A stretch of 64,000 nucleotides of DNA from Chloroflexota bacterium (GTDB lineage Bacteria > Chloroflexota > UBA6077 > JACCZL01): contig JADLFM010000260.1 of the NCBI GenBank assembly GCA_020845495.1, positions 1 to 64,000 on the forward strand, read 5' to 3'. The notes under the pieces are model-generated. The model ran no database searches, was not told the DNA's origin, and saw only the letters and a list, made by a program, of their open reading frames with translations. Below are positions 50,759-61,300 of this stretch, in pieces (the first letter of the stretch is position 1; the number at the start of each line of letters is the position of its first letter). The translations under genes and the position numbers were made by a program.

Positions 50759-51622
50759 ATGGCCCGTATCTACATCCTCGGCGCCGGCACGCCGACGCCC
50801 ACTGCGGAGCGCTTCGGCTCCTCGTACGTCGTCGAGGTCGACGGCGAGTACCTGATGTTCGACTGCGGTCCAGCCGCCACCGATAAGCTGGTCAAGGCCG
50901 GCCTGTGGCCGACCAGGATCGACTACCTCTTCTTCACCCACCACCACTTCGACCACGACGTCGACTACCCCTGCTTCCTGCTGTGCCGCTGGGACCAGGC
51001 GGCCGGCAAGGCGAACGAGTTGAAGGTGTTCGGGCCGCCCCCCACTACCGAGTTTACGCGCCGGATTCTGGACGAGGAGGTCGGGGCGTTCGCGCACGAC
51101 TGGATCGCGCGGGTGAATGCACCCCCGAGCCAGCGGGTGTACGTGAACCGGGGCGGCGTTCTCCCCCGCATGCCTCCGACCGTGGACGTGCGCGACATTG
51201 GCCCGGGGCTGGTGTACGAAGGCAAATCCTGGCGGGTGACGGCCGCGCCGGCCGAACACGTTCAGCCCTGGCTCGACTCACTCGCCTACCGTCTAGACTG
51301 CGACGCCGGCAGCATTGTCTTCACCGGCGACACCCAGCCGTGTCAGACGGTCCAGGATCTCGCCCGCGATGCCGACGTGATGGTCTGTATGTGCTGGGAC
51401 GATCAGGAGATGATGGACGCGAACGGCGAGAACGTCGGGCAGTGCGGTACTACTGCTGCGGCGAAGCTCGCGCAGGACGCGGGTGTCAAGAAGCTGGTGC
51501 TCTCGCATATGGGCCCGAATCTGGCCAGGCATGGCCCGCTCGAAAAGGGCATCGGCGACGTCCGGGAGGTCTACTCCGGTGCCGTCCTCTTCGCCGAGGA
51601 GTTGATGTCCTTCGAGGTGTAG
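50759..51622 (+). CDS. metallo-beta-lactamase-fold hydrolase (RNase Z-like group)
   Basis: The 287-residue protein has the metal motif FTHHHFDHDVDYP (HxHxDH) near residue 60, GAGTPTPTAERFGSSYVVEVDGEYLMFDCGP at the start, the later SIVFTGDTQPCQTVQDLARDADVMV (metal Asp) and LSHMGPNL (last His). This pattern fits RNase Z/arylsulfatase-like MBL hydrolases. ATG 50759 has a GGAG site 5 bases upstream; a GTG 5 codons earlier is the alternative. It is co-directional with the GmrSD-like gene 59 bp later but a functional link is not established. Confidence 0.87.
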   Translation: MARIYILGAGTPTPTAERFGSSYVVEVDGEYLMFDCGPAATDKLVKAGLWPTRIDYLFFTHHHFDHDVDYPCFLLCRWDQAAGKANELKVFGPPPTTEFTRRILDEEVGAFAHDWIARVNAPPSQRVYVNRGGVLPRMPPTVDVRDIGPGLVYEGKSWRVTAAPAEHVQPWLDSLAYRLDCDAGSIVFTGDTQPCQTVQDLARDADVMVCMCWDDQEMMDANGENVGQCGTTAAAKLAQDAGVKKLVLSHMGPNLARHGPLEKGIGDVREVYSGAVLFAEELMSFEV

Positions 51623-51681
51623 GCTGGCGGCGCGCAGGCCGGCGAGAGGCAGGCGTGGGTGCCCTGACGGAGAGGGGGACT

Positions 51682-53451
51682 ATGGTGTATCAGGCGGATA
51701 CGGTTGCGACGATCGTCAATCGGTTGAATCGTCGATACTTCCTACCCGTCATCCAGCGCGAGTTCGTCTGGAAGCCCGAGCAGGTCGTTCAGCTCTTCGA
51801 CTCGATGATGCGCAACTACCCAATCAGCTCGTTCCTGTTCTGGGAGTTGAAGGACGAGAACCGCGACAAGTGGGAAGTCTACAAATTCATCGACAACTTT
51901 CGTCAGGGCGGTACCCATAACGAGAGGGCCAGCACGGATGGCGTGCATAACCTGACTCTGGTGCTCGACGGCCAGCAGCGGTTGACCTCGCTCTCGATCG
52001 GGCTGCACGGGACGTACACCATCAAGAAGCCACACATGTGGTACAGCAACCCGGACGCCTGGGTGAAGCAACGCCTGTACATTGACGTGCTTCAGGATCC
52101 AGCAATCGAGCCGGAGGAAGGCGAGACAGGCATCCGCTATGGTTTCCGGTTCATGCAGAAGGCGCCGAAGAACGACCACCAGCACCACTGGCTGAAAGTG
52201 GGCCGCATCCTCGACTTCGACACTGAAGAGAGCTTCGATCGGTTCAAAGACGAGGAGCTGGAGCGGCTCGACCAGGGCGTCACCAAAGCGCAGATCAAGG
52301 TCGCTCAGAAAGTTCTCGACAGGCTGTATCGGGCGGTCTGGGTCAACGACACCATCGCGTACTACACCGAGCACGACCAGAACTTCGACCGCGTGTTGGA
52401 CATCTTCGTGCGAGCCAACGAGGGCGGGACGAAGCTGAGCAAGTCGGACATGCTGCTCTCGATGGTTACGGCGAAGTGGGGCAGCGTGAACGCGCGGGAG
52501 GAGATCTACGACTTCGTCGATCGGCTGAACGAGAAGTTGACGCACCAGAACAACTTCGACAAAGACTTTCTGATGAAGGCGTGCCTCGTCCTAACCGACC
52601 TGCCCGTTCAATACAAGGTCCAGAACTTCAACAATCAAAACCTCGACCTGATCGAGACGAACTGGCCGAAGATCAAATTAGCCGTCGAGCGCGCCGTCCG
52701 GCTGGTCAACTCGTTCGGAATCGACCGGGACACCCTGACCAGCGCGAACGCTCTAATCCCGATCGCATACTACTTGATGCAGCACCCGGGGAGAACCGCG
52801 CTGACCTCGAGTGCGTCCGACGTACAGGATGCGAGCCGGGTACGCCGCTGGTTGACCATGGCGCTGCTCAACAACGTGTTCGGCGGCACCTCGGACAACA
52901 TGCTGCGCGACATCCGCGCGGTGCTCCAGTCGCAGGCCAGCGTGGACCAGTTCCCGATAGAGGCGATCAACAAGGCGATCGCACTGGCCGGACGATCGGC
53001 GTCATTCGACAAGGTGGCGCTAGGCGGCGCGCTGGACATCACCTACTCGCGCCGGACGGCGTTCCTGGCGCTGTCGCTGCTGTATGACGTGAACAGTTGG
53101 GGCTTGGCCGAGTACCACGTGGACCACATATTCCCGCAGCAGTTATTCCAGGCTGCCAACCTGGAGAAGTCCGGTATCCCATCCGATGAGCAGCCACACT
53201 TCACCCTCGGCATGAACCAACTGGCGAACCTCCAGATCCTTACGGCCCAGGAGAACCTCGAGAAGTCAGGGGCGGACCCCAAAGTCTGGCTGGCCACGCG
53301 TGACGCTGACTTCAAGCAGCGTCACCTGATCCCGGACGATCCCGATCTGCTGACGCTTCCGAGATTCCGGCAGTTCCTGGCCGCGCGCGAGAAGTCGATC
53401 GGCAAGCGGCTCGCGGCGCAGTTCGCGGATGTGGCAGCCTTGCCAGTATGA
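51682..53451 (+). CDS. DUF262/DUF1524 protein (GmrSD-like type IV restriction nuclease)
   Basis: The 589-residue protein has the DUF262 ParB-like NTPase signature VLDGQQRLTSLSIGL (Asp96-Arg100) after a QREFVWKPEQVVQLFDSMMRNYPISSFLFW start, and FVRANEGGTKLSKSDMLLSM. Near the C terminus, YHVDHIFPQQLF (Asp481-His482) and MNQLANLQILTAQENLEKS form an HNH-type nuclease motif as in DUF1524. GmrSD-type enzymes cut modified phage DNA. The ATG start has a GAGAGGGGG stretch upstream. Its G+C looks slightly lower than the flanks, as often for defence genes. It precedes the NurA-HerA operon by about 650 bp. Confidence 0.88.
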   Translation: MVYQADTVATIVNRLNRRYFLPVIQREFVWKPEQVVQLFDSMMRNYPISSFLFWELKDENRDKWEVYKFIDNFRQGGTHNERASTDGVHNLTLVLDGQQRLTSLSIGLHGTYTIKKPHMWYSNPDAWVKQRLYIDVLQDPAIEPEEGETGIRYGFRFMQKAPKNDHQHHWLKVGRILDFDTEESFDRFKDEELERLDQGVTKAQIKVAQKVLDRLYRAVWVNDTIAYYTEHDQNFDRVLDIFVRANEGGTKLSKSDMLLSMVTAKWGSVNAREEIYDFVDRLNEKLTHQNNFDKDFLMKACLVLTDLPVQYKVQNFNNQNLDLIETNWPKIKLAVERAVRLVNSFGIDRDTLTSANALIPIAYYLMQHPGRTALTSSASDVQDASRVRRWLTMALLNNVFGGTSDNMLRDIRAVLQSQASVDQFPIEAINKAIALAGRSASFDKVALGGALDITYSRRTAFLALSLLYDVNSWGLAEYHVDHIFPQQLFQAANLEKSGIPSDEQPHFTLGMNQLANLQILTAQENLEKSGADPKVWLATRDADFKQRHLIPDDPDLLTLPRFRQFLAAREKSIGKRLAAQFADVAALPV

Positions 53452-54099
53452 CGGGACGTACCGCCGATGGCCGGCCTCCGCGGACTCGCTCGTCCGTTCG
53501 GCAACGCCGCACTAAACCAACGCCTCGCTGGGATCTCCATGTCTGCACGGATACAGCATGGGGGATCCACTCTGGACGTGGTCAAGACGCTCAGGGGCGC
53601 TGTGGTCCACGCCGGCGTCCCGCGTTCTGCGGACGAGTGGGACGCGTTGCGACAGTTGCTTCTGCACGCTGCCATCAAAGAAGGCCCGCGACATAGCGCT
53701 CGGCGATGCCGCTATCTGCAAGTGCGGGAAGATTCTGGTCCTACGGAGTCAGGCTGATTCGTCTCATCAGCGGAGTGCTGGACGACGGTCAACTGCTCTG
53801 GCACAGAGGGATGCCTGCTCTCGCCCGGGGAATGGACATGTCAGTCACGCTGCTTAGGGGCGTTTCTCGGCAAGCCCCCCGGCAGCATTGAGACGGCGAG
53901 CGACTCGCCCGACGGCCGCGCCCCGCTCCCGGCCGCAGCGCTACGCCGGTGCCACTGCGCTATTTGCCCGGAGCAGTGCGCAGTCCTGTCGAACTTTGGG
54001 GTGGGAGCGCGGAACCAGAGATATCGGCCGTCCACCTGAGGGCCGTTCGCACCGTTTCATTCTGGAGAGGCGAGTTTTCGCTGGAGGGTAGAGAGCGGC
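53452..54099. other. 648-bp region without a confident gene
   Basis: Several short overlapping frames occur (for example 53467-53757 and 53558-53857) but none resembles a family I know and none has a clear ribosome-binding site. The frame pattern could be a decayed gene. The last 100 bp should hold the promoter of the nurA-like operon. Confidence 0.4.
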
Positions 54100-55278
54100 G
54101 TGACGACGTTCGTCGATCAGTTCGCGGCCTGCGTGCAGCGCGAGCGAGCGCGCCTCGCGCTGGCGTTCGGTCCCGCCACCCTCGACGACGACGAGCGGCG
54201 GCTCCGCGACGCGCTACGCGCCGCCTGGCAGCCGCTCCCCGTCCCCGAAGCAGGCGCGCCCCGTCGAGCCTTCGCCGTCGACGGCTCGCAGGCCATCCGC
54301 CGCTTCAACAACGGTTGGAGCGCCATCGTCTGCCATGCCCTCTGCGTTGGCCCCGGGTTCGAGGCGCCGCTCGTCGACGTGCGGTTCATCCGGAGCAGCC
54401 TCCCCGAAGCGGTCTTGAACCGCTACGCCGGCCTGCTCATGCGGCTTCTGGAGCTCCGGGCCGCGCTCGAGCAGGTCGCGACGGCCCGTGGCGGCGTGCT
54501 CTGCCTAGACGGATCGCTGCATACGGCCCTGCCGCACCTCCTCTACCCGCTCGACGTGGAGGATGAAGCCGACCTGCCGCTGCGAGTGCTGGCCGCCTAT
54601 CTGGATCTGCTCGACGCCTGCCGAGATCGGGGCGTGCTACTGCTGAGCCTCGCCAAGACCTCGACCGGCGCGTTCCTCGGCGAAGCACTCCTGCGCTTGC
54701 GAACGGCTGACTGGCTGCCCGGCGACGTCGACCTGGACGCCGACCCCCTGCCGCCCCTCCCGACCGACGCCGAGGCCCTGTTCCGCTGGACCGACGAGGA
54801 CGGCCTCTCCCGCCCGCTGGTCCTGGGCAGTTTCGGCTTTGGGCGGCGTCGCGCCCAGGTGATTCACCGAACGGGCCAGCCGGCGCGCGGTTTTCGGCTG
54901 TCTGACGGCGAGACGATCGCGTACGATGCGCTGCTCGACCGTCTCGCCGAAGCCTCGGCCACCGTCAGCCTGTACGTCCGCCTGCGTCGGCACGACGACG
55001 CACTTCGCCTCGACGTGCCGGGCTGGGCGGTCGGCGTGCCCGATCGGATTCGCGACACCTACGTTCGTTGGGCCGACGATGCCCGACTCGGCCCAGCGCT
55101 CGGTCATCTGGTCGGCGCGTACGGCGGCCGGAGCGTCTACCACGCCGCGCTCTACGTCGCCGACCGGCTCGTCCGGCTGAGCAATGAGGCGATGGATCAG
55201 GCGTACCTCTCGATCGTCCGCGCACAGCTTGGGGCGTTCGTCCAGTACGACCGCTCGCGGCGGCGCTTTCTGGGATAG
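54100..55278 (+). CDS. nurA: NurA-domain nuclease
   Basis: The 392-residue protein carries the NurA nuclease motifs: AVDGSQAIRRF (Asp61), VLCLDGSL (Asp137) and LAKTSTGAF near residue 185, followed by late LVRLSNEAMDQAYLSIVRAQLG. NurA is a 5'-to-3' DNA nuclease that works with the HerA hexamer at DNA ends. The GTG start follows a GGAGGG stretch. It is the first gene of an operon nurA-herA-mre11-rad50 and is separated from herA by a 164-bp spacer made largely of tandem repeats. In bacteria such pairs serve repair or anti-phage defence; which one applies here is unknown. Confidence 0.85.
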   Translation: MTTFVDQFAACVQRERARLALAFGPATLDDDERRLRDALRAAWQPLPVPEAGAPRRAFAVDGSQAIRRFNNGWSAIVCHALCVGPGFEAPLVDVRFIRSSLPEAVLNRYAGLLMRLLELRAALEQVATARGGVLCLDGSLHTALPHLLYPLDVEDEADLPLRVLAAYLDLLDACRDRGVLLLSLAKTSTGAFLGEALLRLRTADWLPGDVDLDADPLPPLPTDAEALFRWTDEDGLSRPLVLGSFGFGRRRAQVIHRTGQPARGFRLSDGETIAYDALLDRLAEASATVSLYVRLRRHDDALRLDVPGWAVGVPDRIRDTYVRWADDARLGPALGHLVGAYGGRSVYHAALYVADRLVRLSNEAMDQAYLSIVRAQLGAFVQYDRSRRRFLG

Positions 55279-55343
55279 AGCGCAGGGACAGCACACACGG
55301 ATCGTGCAGCGGGCACCACACAGGGACAGCACACAGAGGCAGC

Positions 55344-55408
55344 GCGCACGGGTATCGCGCACGGGTATCGCGCACGGGTAGCGCATACGGGTAGCGCATA
55401 CGGGCCTG
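55344..55408 (+). repeat. 13-bp tandem repeat, five copies
   Basis: Units of GCGCACGGGTATC type repeat five times between the nurA-like and herA-like genes, and GGGACAGCACACA-type copies flank them. The repeats fill most of the 164-bp spacer. Confidence 0.85.
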
Positions 55409-55442
55409 GTACTCGGGGATAGCACACAGGGGCAGCGTACGC

Positions 55443-57158
55443 ATGATGGAACCACAGTCTTCGGTCGCGCCGGTCGGCTACGTCGTCGGCGAGAGCCACC
55501 CGGACCTGTTCACGTTCGTGAGCAGCAGTGAGCGCGTGCCGCCGCTGCTCGAGTACCTCGTCGTCGACACCCTCCAGCCGGACGGCGACGGACAGTCCCG
55601 CCGGGTTCAGGTGCTGGCTCAGGTGGCGCAGATTGGCGTGGATTCCTCCGTACTGTCCGAGGCGCTGACCTTCGAGGAGACGCGCACGATCCTGAGCGGG
55701 GCGTTTACGCCAGCCCCGAAGGTGCTCGGCGTCGCGCGGGTCGTCGGCTACCTGGACGGCGGCGCGATCCGGATGCCGCGCATCTCGCCGCTGCCGGGCC
55801 AGCCGGTCCAGGTTGCCAGCGACGATCTGCTGCGGGCCTTCTTCAGCCGTTCGGCGCGGGGCAGCCTGGAAGTCGGCACCCTGCTGAACCGCCCCGAGAT
55901 CCAGGTCGCTCTGGACGTCAACGGCCTGCGGCGGCATCTCGCTGTGATCGCCCAGACTGGAGCCGGCAAGTCGTACCTGACCGGCAAACTGCTCGAAGCG
56001 CTCATCGGGCTGGGCGGAACCGTCCTGGTGCTCGACCCCAACTCCGATTACGTGCAGATTCGCAAGCGGGCCGAGGATGCCGCCACGCCGTATGCGTCGG
56101 CCGGCAAGACGGCGTTCGCCGACCGTGTGACCGTCTACCGGGTGCCGGGCGTGCAGGGGCGCCGGCTCGGCGAGGATCTGGTCGGCCCGACCCATGACTT
56201 CACCGTCCAGTTCTCGGCGCTCGAACCGAACGAGGTCTGCGATCTGGCCGGCATCCCGTCCACCGCGACGCGCATCCGCGAGGCCGTCGCCCAGGCGGCC
56301 GCGCAATTGACGCGGGCGGGGCTCGACTATCGCCCGGCCGAGCTGTACCAGCGGCTGCAAGCGCTGGCCGGGCAGCCGGACCCGGACGGCCCTGGCTTCG
56401 ACCCGACCGGCGCGGCCATTGGCGCCGCTGACGATCCGCTCGTGCGTGACGGCGCCCGGCGCGCCCTGGCCTACCTGGATGGGCTACGCAGCTTCGGGAT
56501 CTGGGGCTTTCAGGACGTGCCAATCGACCACCTCATCGAGCCACAGCGCCTGACCGTGATCGATCTGGCCGGCACCGACAAGGTCGTCGCCTCCTACGTG
56601 GCCGACCGGGCCCTGCGCGAGATCTGGAGCCGGGCGCTGACCGGCCGGCTTCCATACCCGATCTTCGTCGTGCTGGAGGAAGCCCACAACCTTGTTCCGC
56701 CGGAGGGACGCGGCGGCGGTTCGAGCCGCGCCGCGCGGATCGTCAACACGGTCGCGGCAGAAGGGCGGAAGTTCCAGGTCTTCTTGGTCGTCGTGACCCA
56801 GCGGCCCAGCCGCGTTCATCCGGACACGCTCTCCCAGTGTGGTAGCCAGCTCATCATGCGGCTCACCAACCCGGACGACCAGCGCGCCGTGCGCTCGGCC
56901 TCGGAGCAGTTGTCGGATGACCTCCTCGGGAATCTCCCGGGTCTGAACACCGGCGAGGCGATCGCGGTGGGACCGCTGACCCGCGCGCCGGCCATGATCC
57001 GGGTCGGTCGACGGGAGTCTGCCGAAGGCGGCGCGGACGTCGATCTGGCGGCCGCGTTGGAGCGTGCGACGGAGGACGCCGGAGTCAGCGCGCTTGCCGA
57101 GGCGCGGATGAGCCGGACGAGCGCGCCGGCCGGCCCGAGCCGCGAGGACTGGCTATGA
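55443..57158 (+). CDS. herA: HerA-like DNA translocase (FtsK-HerA family ATPase)
   Basis: The 571-residue protein has a HerA beta-barrel-like N-terminal domain (to about residue 150), Walker A AQTGAGKSYLTG (residues 170-180), DPNSDYVQI, Walker B VVLEEAHNLVP (about 408-418) and the RecA-like sensor region VVTQRPSRVHPDTLSQCGSQLIMRL. It should form a hexameric ring that moves DNA for the NurA nuclease. Its stop overlaps the mre11-like start as ATGA. An ATG two codons in (MEPQ) is an equally good start. The order fits an archaeal-type end-resection set in a bacterium. Confidence 0.92.
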   Translation: MMEPQSSVAPVGYVVGESHPDLFTFVSSSERVPPLLEYLVVDTLQPDGDGQSRRVQVLAQVAQIGVDSSVLSEALTFEETRTILSGAFTPAPKVLGVARVVGYLDGGAIRMPRISPLPGQPVQVASDDLLRAFFSRSARGSLEVGTLLNRPEIQVALDVNGLRRHLAVIAQTGAGKSYLTGKLLEALIGLGGTVLVLDPNSDYVQIRKRAEDAATPYASAGKTAFADRVTVYRVPGVQGRRLGEDLVGPTHDFTVQFSALEPNEVCDLAGIPSTATRIREAVAQAAAQLTRAGLDYRPAELYQRLQALAGQPDPDGPGFDPTGAAIGAADDPLVRDGARRALAYLDGLRSFGIWGFQDVPIDHLIEPQRLTVIDLAGTDKVVASYVADRALREIWSRALTGRLPYPIFVVLEEAHNLVPPEGRGGGSSRAARIVNTVAAEGRKFQVFLVVVTQRPSRVHPDTLSQCGSQLIMRLTNPDDQRAVRSASEQLSDDLLGNLPGLNTGEAIAVGPLTRAPAMIRVGRRESAEGGADVDLAAALERATEDAGVSALAEARMSRTSAPAGPSREDWL

Positions 57159-58363
57159 GCGCCGCCGTGGCAACCCCGATCCGGGCGGTCGTCACCGCCG
57201 ACAATCACCTCAATCGCTACTACGACCGCCTCTCGCCGCCCAAGCTCGCCGAACGCCGCAAGCAGCTTCGGCGCGGCTTCGATCGGGCCGTCGAGGCGGC
57301 CATCGAGCAGCGGGCCGACCTCTTCGTCCAGGCGGGCGACCTGTTCGACACGCCGGACCCGCGCAACCTGGACCGAGAGTTCGTCGCGGCCCAGTTGGCG
57401 CGGCTGCGAGCGGCGGGCGTGCGAGCTGTCGGCATCAGCGGCAACCACGATACGCCGAAGCAACGGACCGAGCAAGGCGGCTACTTGCCCCAGGGTATCT
57501 ACCGCCAGTTGGGCGCGCTCCACCTCCTCCTCGACGACGGGACGGCGCCGACCCCCACCGAGGTCTTCGAGATCCGGGGCCAACGGGTGGCCGTTGGCGC
57601 GCTTCCCTGGTCATCTCTGCGGCGGGCCGGCGACGATCCGCTGGCCGATCTGGCGTGGGCGCCTGAGGCCGATCTGCGGTTGTTCCTGTTCCATCACAGC
57701 ATCGAGGGGCACATCTTCCCCGGCGCGCCCGAGCCGATCGTGGCGCGCGCCTCACTGGATCGCCTGCACGGCACCCAGCTCGTCGTGGCCGGCCACGTCC
57801 ATCGCCACGCCCACTGGCAGCTTGGCCGCACCACGGTGCTGGTACCCGGCGCGACCGAGCACACGACCTTCGGCGAGACTGGGCCGGCCGGTTTCTCTGT
57901 GGTGGAGCTATCGGCTGGCGGCGTCGAGCGGCTGGAGCACGTGCCCGTCGCGTGCCAGCCGCGCCGTCAGGTGACCGTTCGCACGACCGAGCTACCGGAC
58001 GACGGCCAGGACCGTGTGGCGGCGATCCTGCGTCGCCTCGAAGAAGGCTGCGGGCCCGACGTGATGGCCCGCTTAATCCTGGAAGGACCGATCGAGCGGG
58101 AGGCGTATCACGCGCTCGATTTCCAGCGAATCTGGGAGGTGGGGCTGGCGTGCTGCTTCTCGTTCGACCTCGACGCCAGCGGCCTGTTCGTTCAGGACGA
58201 GCAGGGTGATCGACCGGCCGGCGGCGTGCGGCTATCCCAGCGCGACGAGCTTGCGGCCTGCGCCGATGCGCTGATGGAGCAGGCCGACGCGGAGGAGCGA
58301 GTGCTGCTGGAGGAGACGAAGCAGGCGATCCTGGCCTTCTACGAGCGGGAGGAGTCGCGATGA
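57155..58363 (+). CDS. Mre11/SbcD-like exonuclease
   Basis: The 402-residue metallophosphoesterase has the five-motif order: ADNH (Asp16, His18; the usual DxH), QAGDLFDTPDP (Asp62), ISGNHDTPKQR (Asn97-His98), LFLFHHSIEG and VVAGHVHRHAHW. A C-terminal capping segment follows (EEGCGPDVMARLILEGPIE). It processes DNA ends with the Rad50/SbcC-like partner, whose gene overlaps by 4 bp (ATGA), as does the upstream herA gene. The length fits SbcD/YhaO-type proteins. Both overlaps argue for equal, coupled synthesis. Confidence 0.9.
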   Translation: MSAAVATPIRAVVTADNHLNRYYDRLSPPKLAERRKQLRRGFDRAVEAAIEQRADLFVQAGDLFDTPDPRNLDREFVAAQLARLRAAGVRAVGISGNHDTPKQRTEQGGYLPQGIYRQLGALHLLLDDGTAPTPTEVFEIRGQRVAVGALPWSSLRRAGDDPLADLAWAPEADLRLFLFHHSIEGHIFPGAPEPIVARASLDRLHGTQLVVAGHVHRHAHWQLGRTTVLVPGATEHTTFGETGPAGFSVVELSAGGVERLEHVPVACQPRRQVTVRTTELPDDGQDRVAAILRRLEEGCGPDVMARLILEGPIEREAYHALDFQRIWEVGLACCFSFDLDASGLFVQDEQGDRPAGGVRLSQRDELAACADALMEQADAEERVLLEETKQAILAFYEREESR

Positions 58364-61300
58364 TCCGCCTGCGCCATCTGACGGTCCGTAACTTCAAGCG
58401 CCTGCGTGAGATCGATCTGGCCTTCCCGCCGTCCGGCAGCATCCTGATCGAAGGGCTCAACGAGTCCGGTAAGTCCACGCTGTTCGAGGCGATCTACTTC
58501 GCCCTGTATGGCCGCGCGCTGGTGACCGAGGGCGGCCTCGAATCGACCATCCGCTATGGCTGCCACGAATCGTTCGTCGAACTGAGCCTGGAGGTCGACG
58601 CGACCACGCTGCTGATCCAGCGGCGGACGCGTGCTCAGGGGCAGAACCGAGGCAAGCTGCTCGTGCGGCTGCCGGATGGGACCGAGGAGGAGGTCGCCCG
58701 CGCGCGTGCCATGAACGAGCGGATCGTGGCCGAGCTCGGCAAGCTTGACGGCGACACGCTGCTCAACTCCTGCTTCGTGGAACAGAAGAAGCTTCAACGC
58801 CTCGAATCCCTTGATGCCGCCTCTCGCCGCGAGTCGCTGTTGCGTTTGCTCAACCTCGACAACCTCACAGCCCTCGAAAACCAGTTCAAAGTGAGCCGAC
58901 AGGACGATCGGGACTTCGCCGTGGCCCAGGTACGGCTCGAGCTAGCAACGGTGCGCGACGAGATCCCCGTTCGCCAGTGTGAGCTGGCGCAGACCGAGCG
59001 CCAGGTGACTGCCCGGCACGTCCGTTCGGCCCTGGACCGGCGCACGGCCGCGACCGCGAACCTCGTCGAGGTGGAACGGACGATCGCGCGGCTGGAGGAG
59101 GAGACGGCCGCGCTGGATTCCCGGCTGGCACGAATCGCCGCGTTTGGGGAGGTGGCGCGGCAGGCTGAGGCAGCCGGCCGGACAGCCGAGCAGCGGCAGC
59201 GCCTTGCCGAGGAGGTGGAGGCACGTCAGCAGGATCTCGATGCGCTCGACCGTCTGGCAGACGAGGAGCGACCGCACCTGGTGGCTCGCCGCGCGGCGCT
59301 CACGGCGCTCGCCGCCCGGCTACGCCACCTGGAGACCGTCGAGCACGGACTCGCCGGGCTTGACGAGGGCCGGGCGAACGCCAGCGCGGCGTCTGAGGCC
59401 GACGCCGAGGTGGCGCGCCACGAAGCCGACCGGGCGACGCTCGCCACGCGGCTGCGGCGGCTCGCCGACCTGCGTGAGGCCGGTCAGGCGGCCGAGCGCC
59501 TGGCCGAGCGGCTGTCCCAGCAGGCCGCGCTGACGACCGAGCGGGACCGGCTCGAGGGCGCCCTGAGCGACTTGCGCAACGTGCGGGACGGGCTGCCCGA
59601 CCGGCGCGCACACGCGGCTGCACTCAATGACGCAGCCAACTCCCTGGATGCTGCTCGGCAGCAGTACGACAGCGCCGAGCGGCAGATCGGTCTGGTAGCT
59701 GACCTCGCGGCGGCCGAGACGGCGCTGGAGGTCGCGACCGGCGAGCGGTCAGACGCGGAGCGGCGGCTGCGCGATACGGCCGCGCAACTGATCGCCGCCC
59801 GTCAGGCGCTCCAGGTCGCCCGGAGTGCGCGCTCACCCGCCCTCCGTCCGCTAATTGTGGCCTGGAGCGACGCCCGCGCTACCATCGACGATGGCGACGC
59901 GGCCGCATCGGCGCGCGACGACGCCAGCCGCCGACTGGAGTGGGCGCGCCAGGGGCTTCGCCAGGCCGAGTCTCTGCGCTCGGCAACCGTGCAGCGGTCC
60001 ACCCTCGGGCTCGCCGTGGGTGGCGTGGGGCTCCTGGTCGGCATCCTGCTGGCGGCCCTCGGACTGCTCGTTCCGGGCGGCGCCGTAGCCCTCGTGTCTC
60101 TGACGGGCCTGGGGGTCGGAATCCGGGAACGCGGACGCCTCACCGCGAGCGCGGAGGCGGTCAGTAAGTTCGGACAGGCCGTCGATCTGGCCCAGCAAGG
60201 GCTGGCCGACGCCACCGCGCGGCTCTCCCTGACCGACGCGGCGCGGGTACGGCTGGCCGAGGCCGAGCGAGCCCTGCTATCGGTCGGAGAGCGGGTACCG
60301 TCGAGCGTCGACGAGGCCCGTGACCGGCTCAGAGTTGCCGAGCAGCGCGACCGTGCGGCCGAGGCATCCGCCGCACGCGAGCGCGACCTGGACGAGACGG
60401 TGTCGCGGCTCACCCGCGAGGAAGGACAGGCGCAGGGCCGATGCCAGAGCGCCGTACAGGCCGCCGAGCGCTGTACCGAGCGCGTGTCGGCCGCGCGAGT
60501 GGCGCTCGGAGGACCAGCGGACGACAGCGCCACCTTGCATGCCGAGGCTGCACGGCATCTCGAGCAGGCGAAGCAAGCGCTGAAGGCCGCTCAGGAACGG
60601 GCCGCGTCGCTCGACGTCGAGCCGACGGCGGAGCGCGTGCGACAACGAGCGGCCGTGGCCCAGGCATCTGTCAGTCAGGACGAGCAGCAGGCCGCCGGGA
60701 TCGCGCCTATCGAGGCGCGTGCTGTCGAAGCGGGCCAGCGCCTCGACGCTCTGGCGGCGAACATGGTCAATGAGCGACGCGCGCTCGACGCCCACCTGAC
60801 GGCTATGGGCCAGTCGCCGCTCGGGGAAGCTGACGCAGCGGCGCTGACCGCACTGGGGCGCCGGATCGCCGCGCACCTGGGCGGGGAGGATGCCACTGCC
60901 CTCGAACGGCAGCGTAGCCAGATCGAGGCGGCGATTGGAGCAGCGCGTCAGCGGGCCGAGCAGCGCCGCGAAGACGCCCGCGATGTCTGGCAGCGGGTCG
61001 CCGAGGCCGCCCGAGCGCTGGCCGAAGGTGCCGCCGGAGAGGATGCTGCCGGGCGGGATAGCACGGCGCTCTTGCAACGTGCCGAGGGGGCGCTGGCTAG
61101 CGGCGAGGTCGATACTGGAGGGTTGCGGGAGGACACCGCCGCGCGGCGACGAGCGCTGGCCGCCGAGGCCGAACGGGTCGACGCGCCGCTCACTCTGGAC
61201 GGGTTGCGGGATGCCGTGACCGTGCTGGAGGCACGGTGGAGGCAGATCGAGGACCAGTTGCGCACTCGTCCATCGGTCGTTGAACGCCGCGACACTGCCA

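Noticed and set aside
53558..53857. Small protein with a CxCG motif, possibly PAAR-like
   Set aside because: The resemblance is limited to a few residues, there is no ribosome-binding site and competing frames are equally open.
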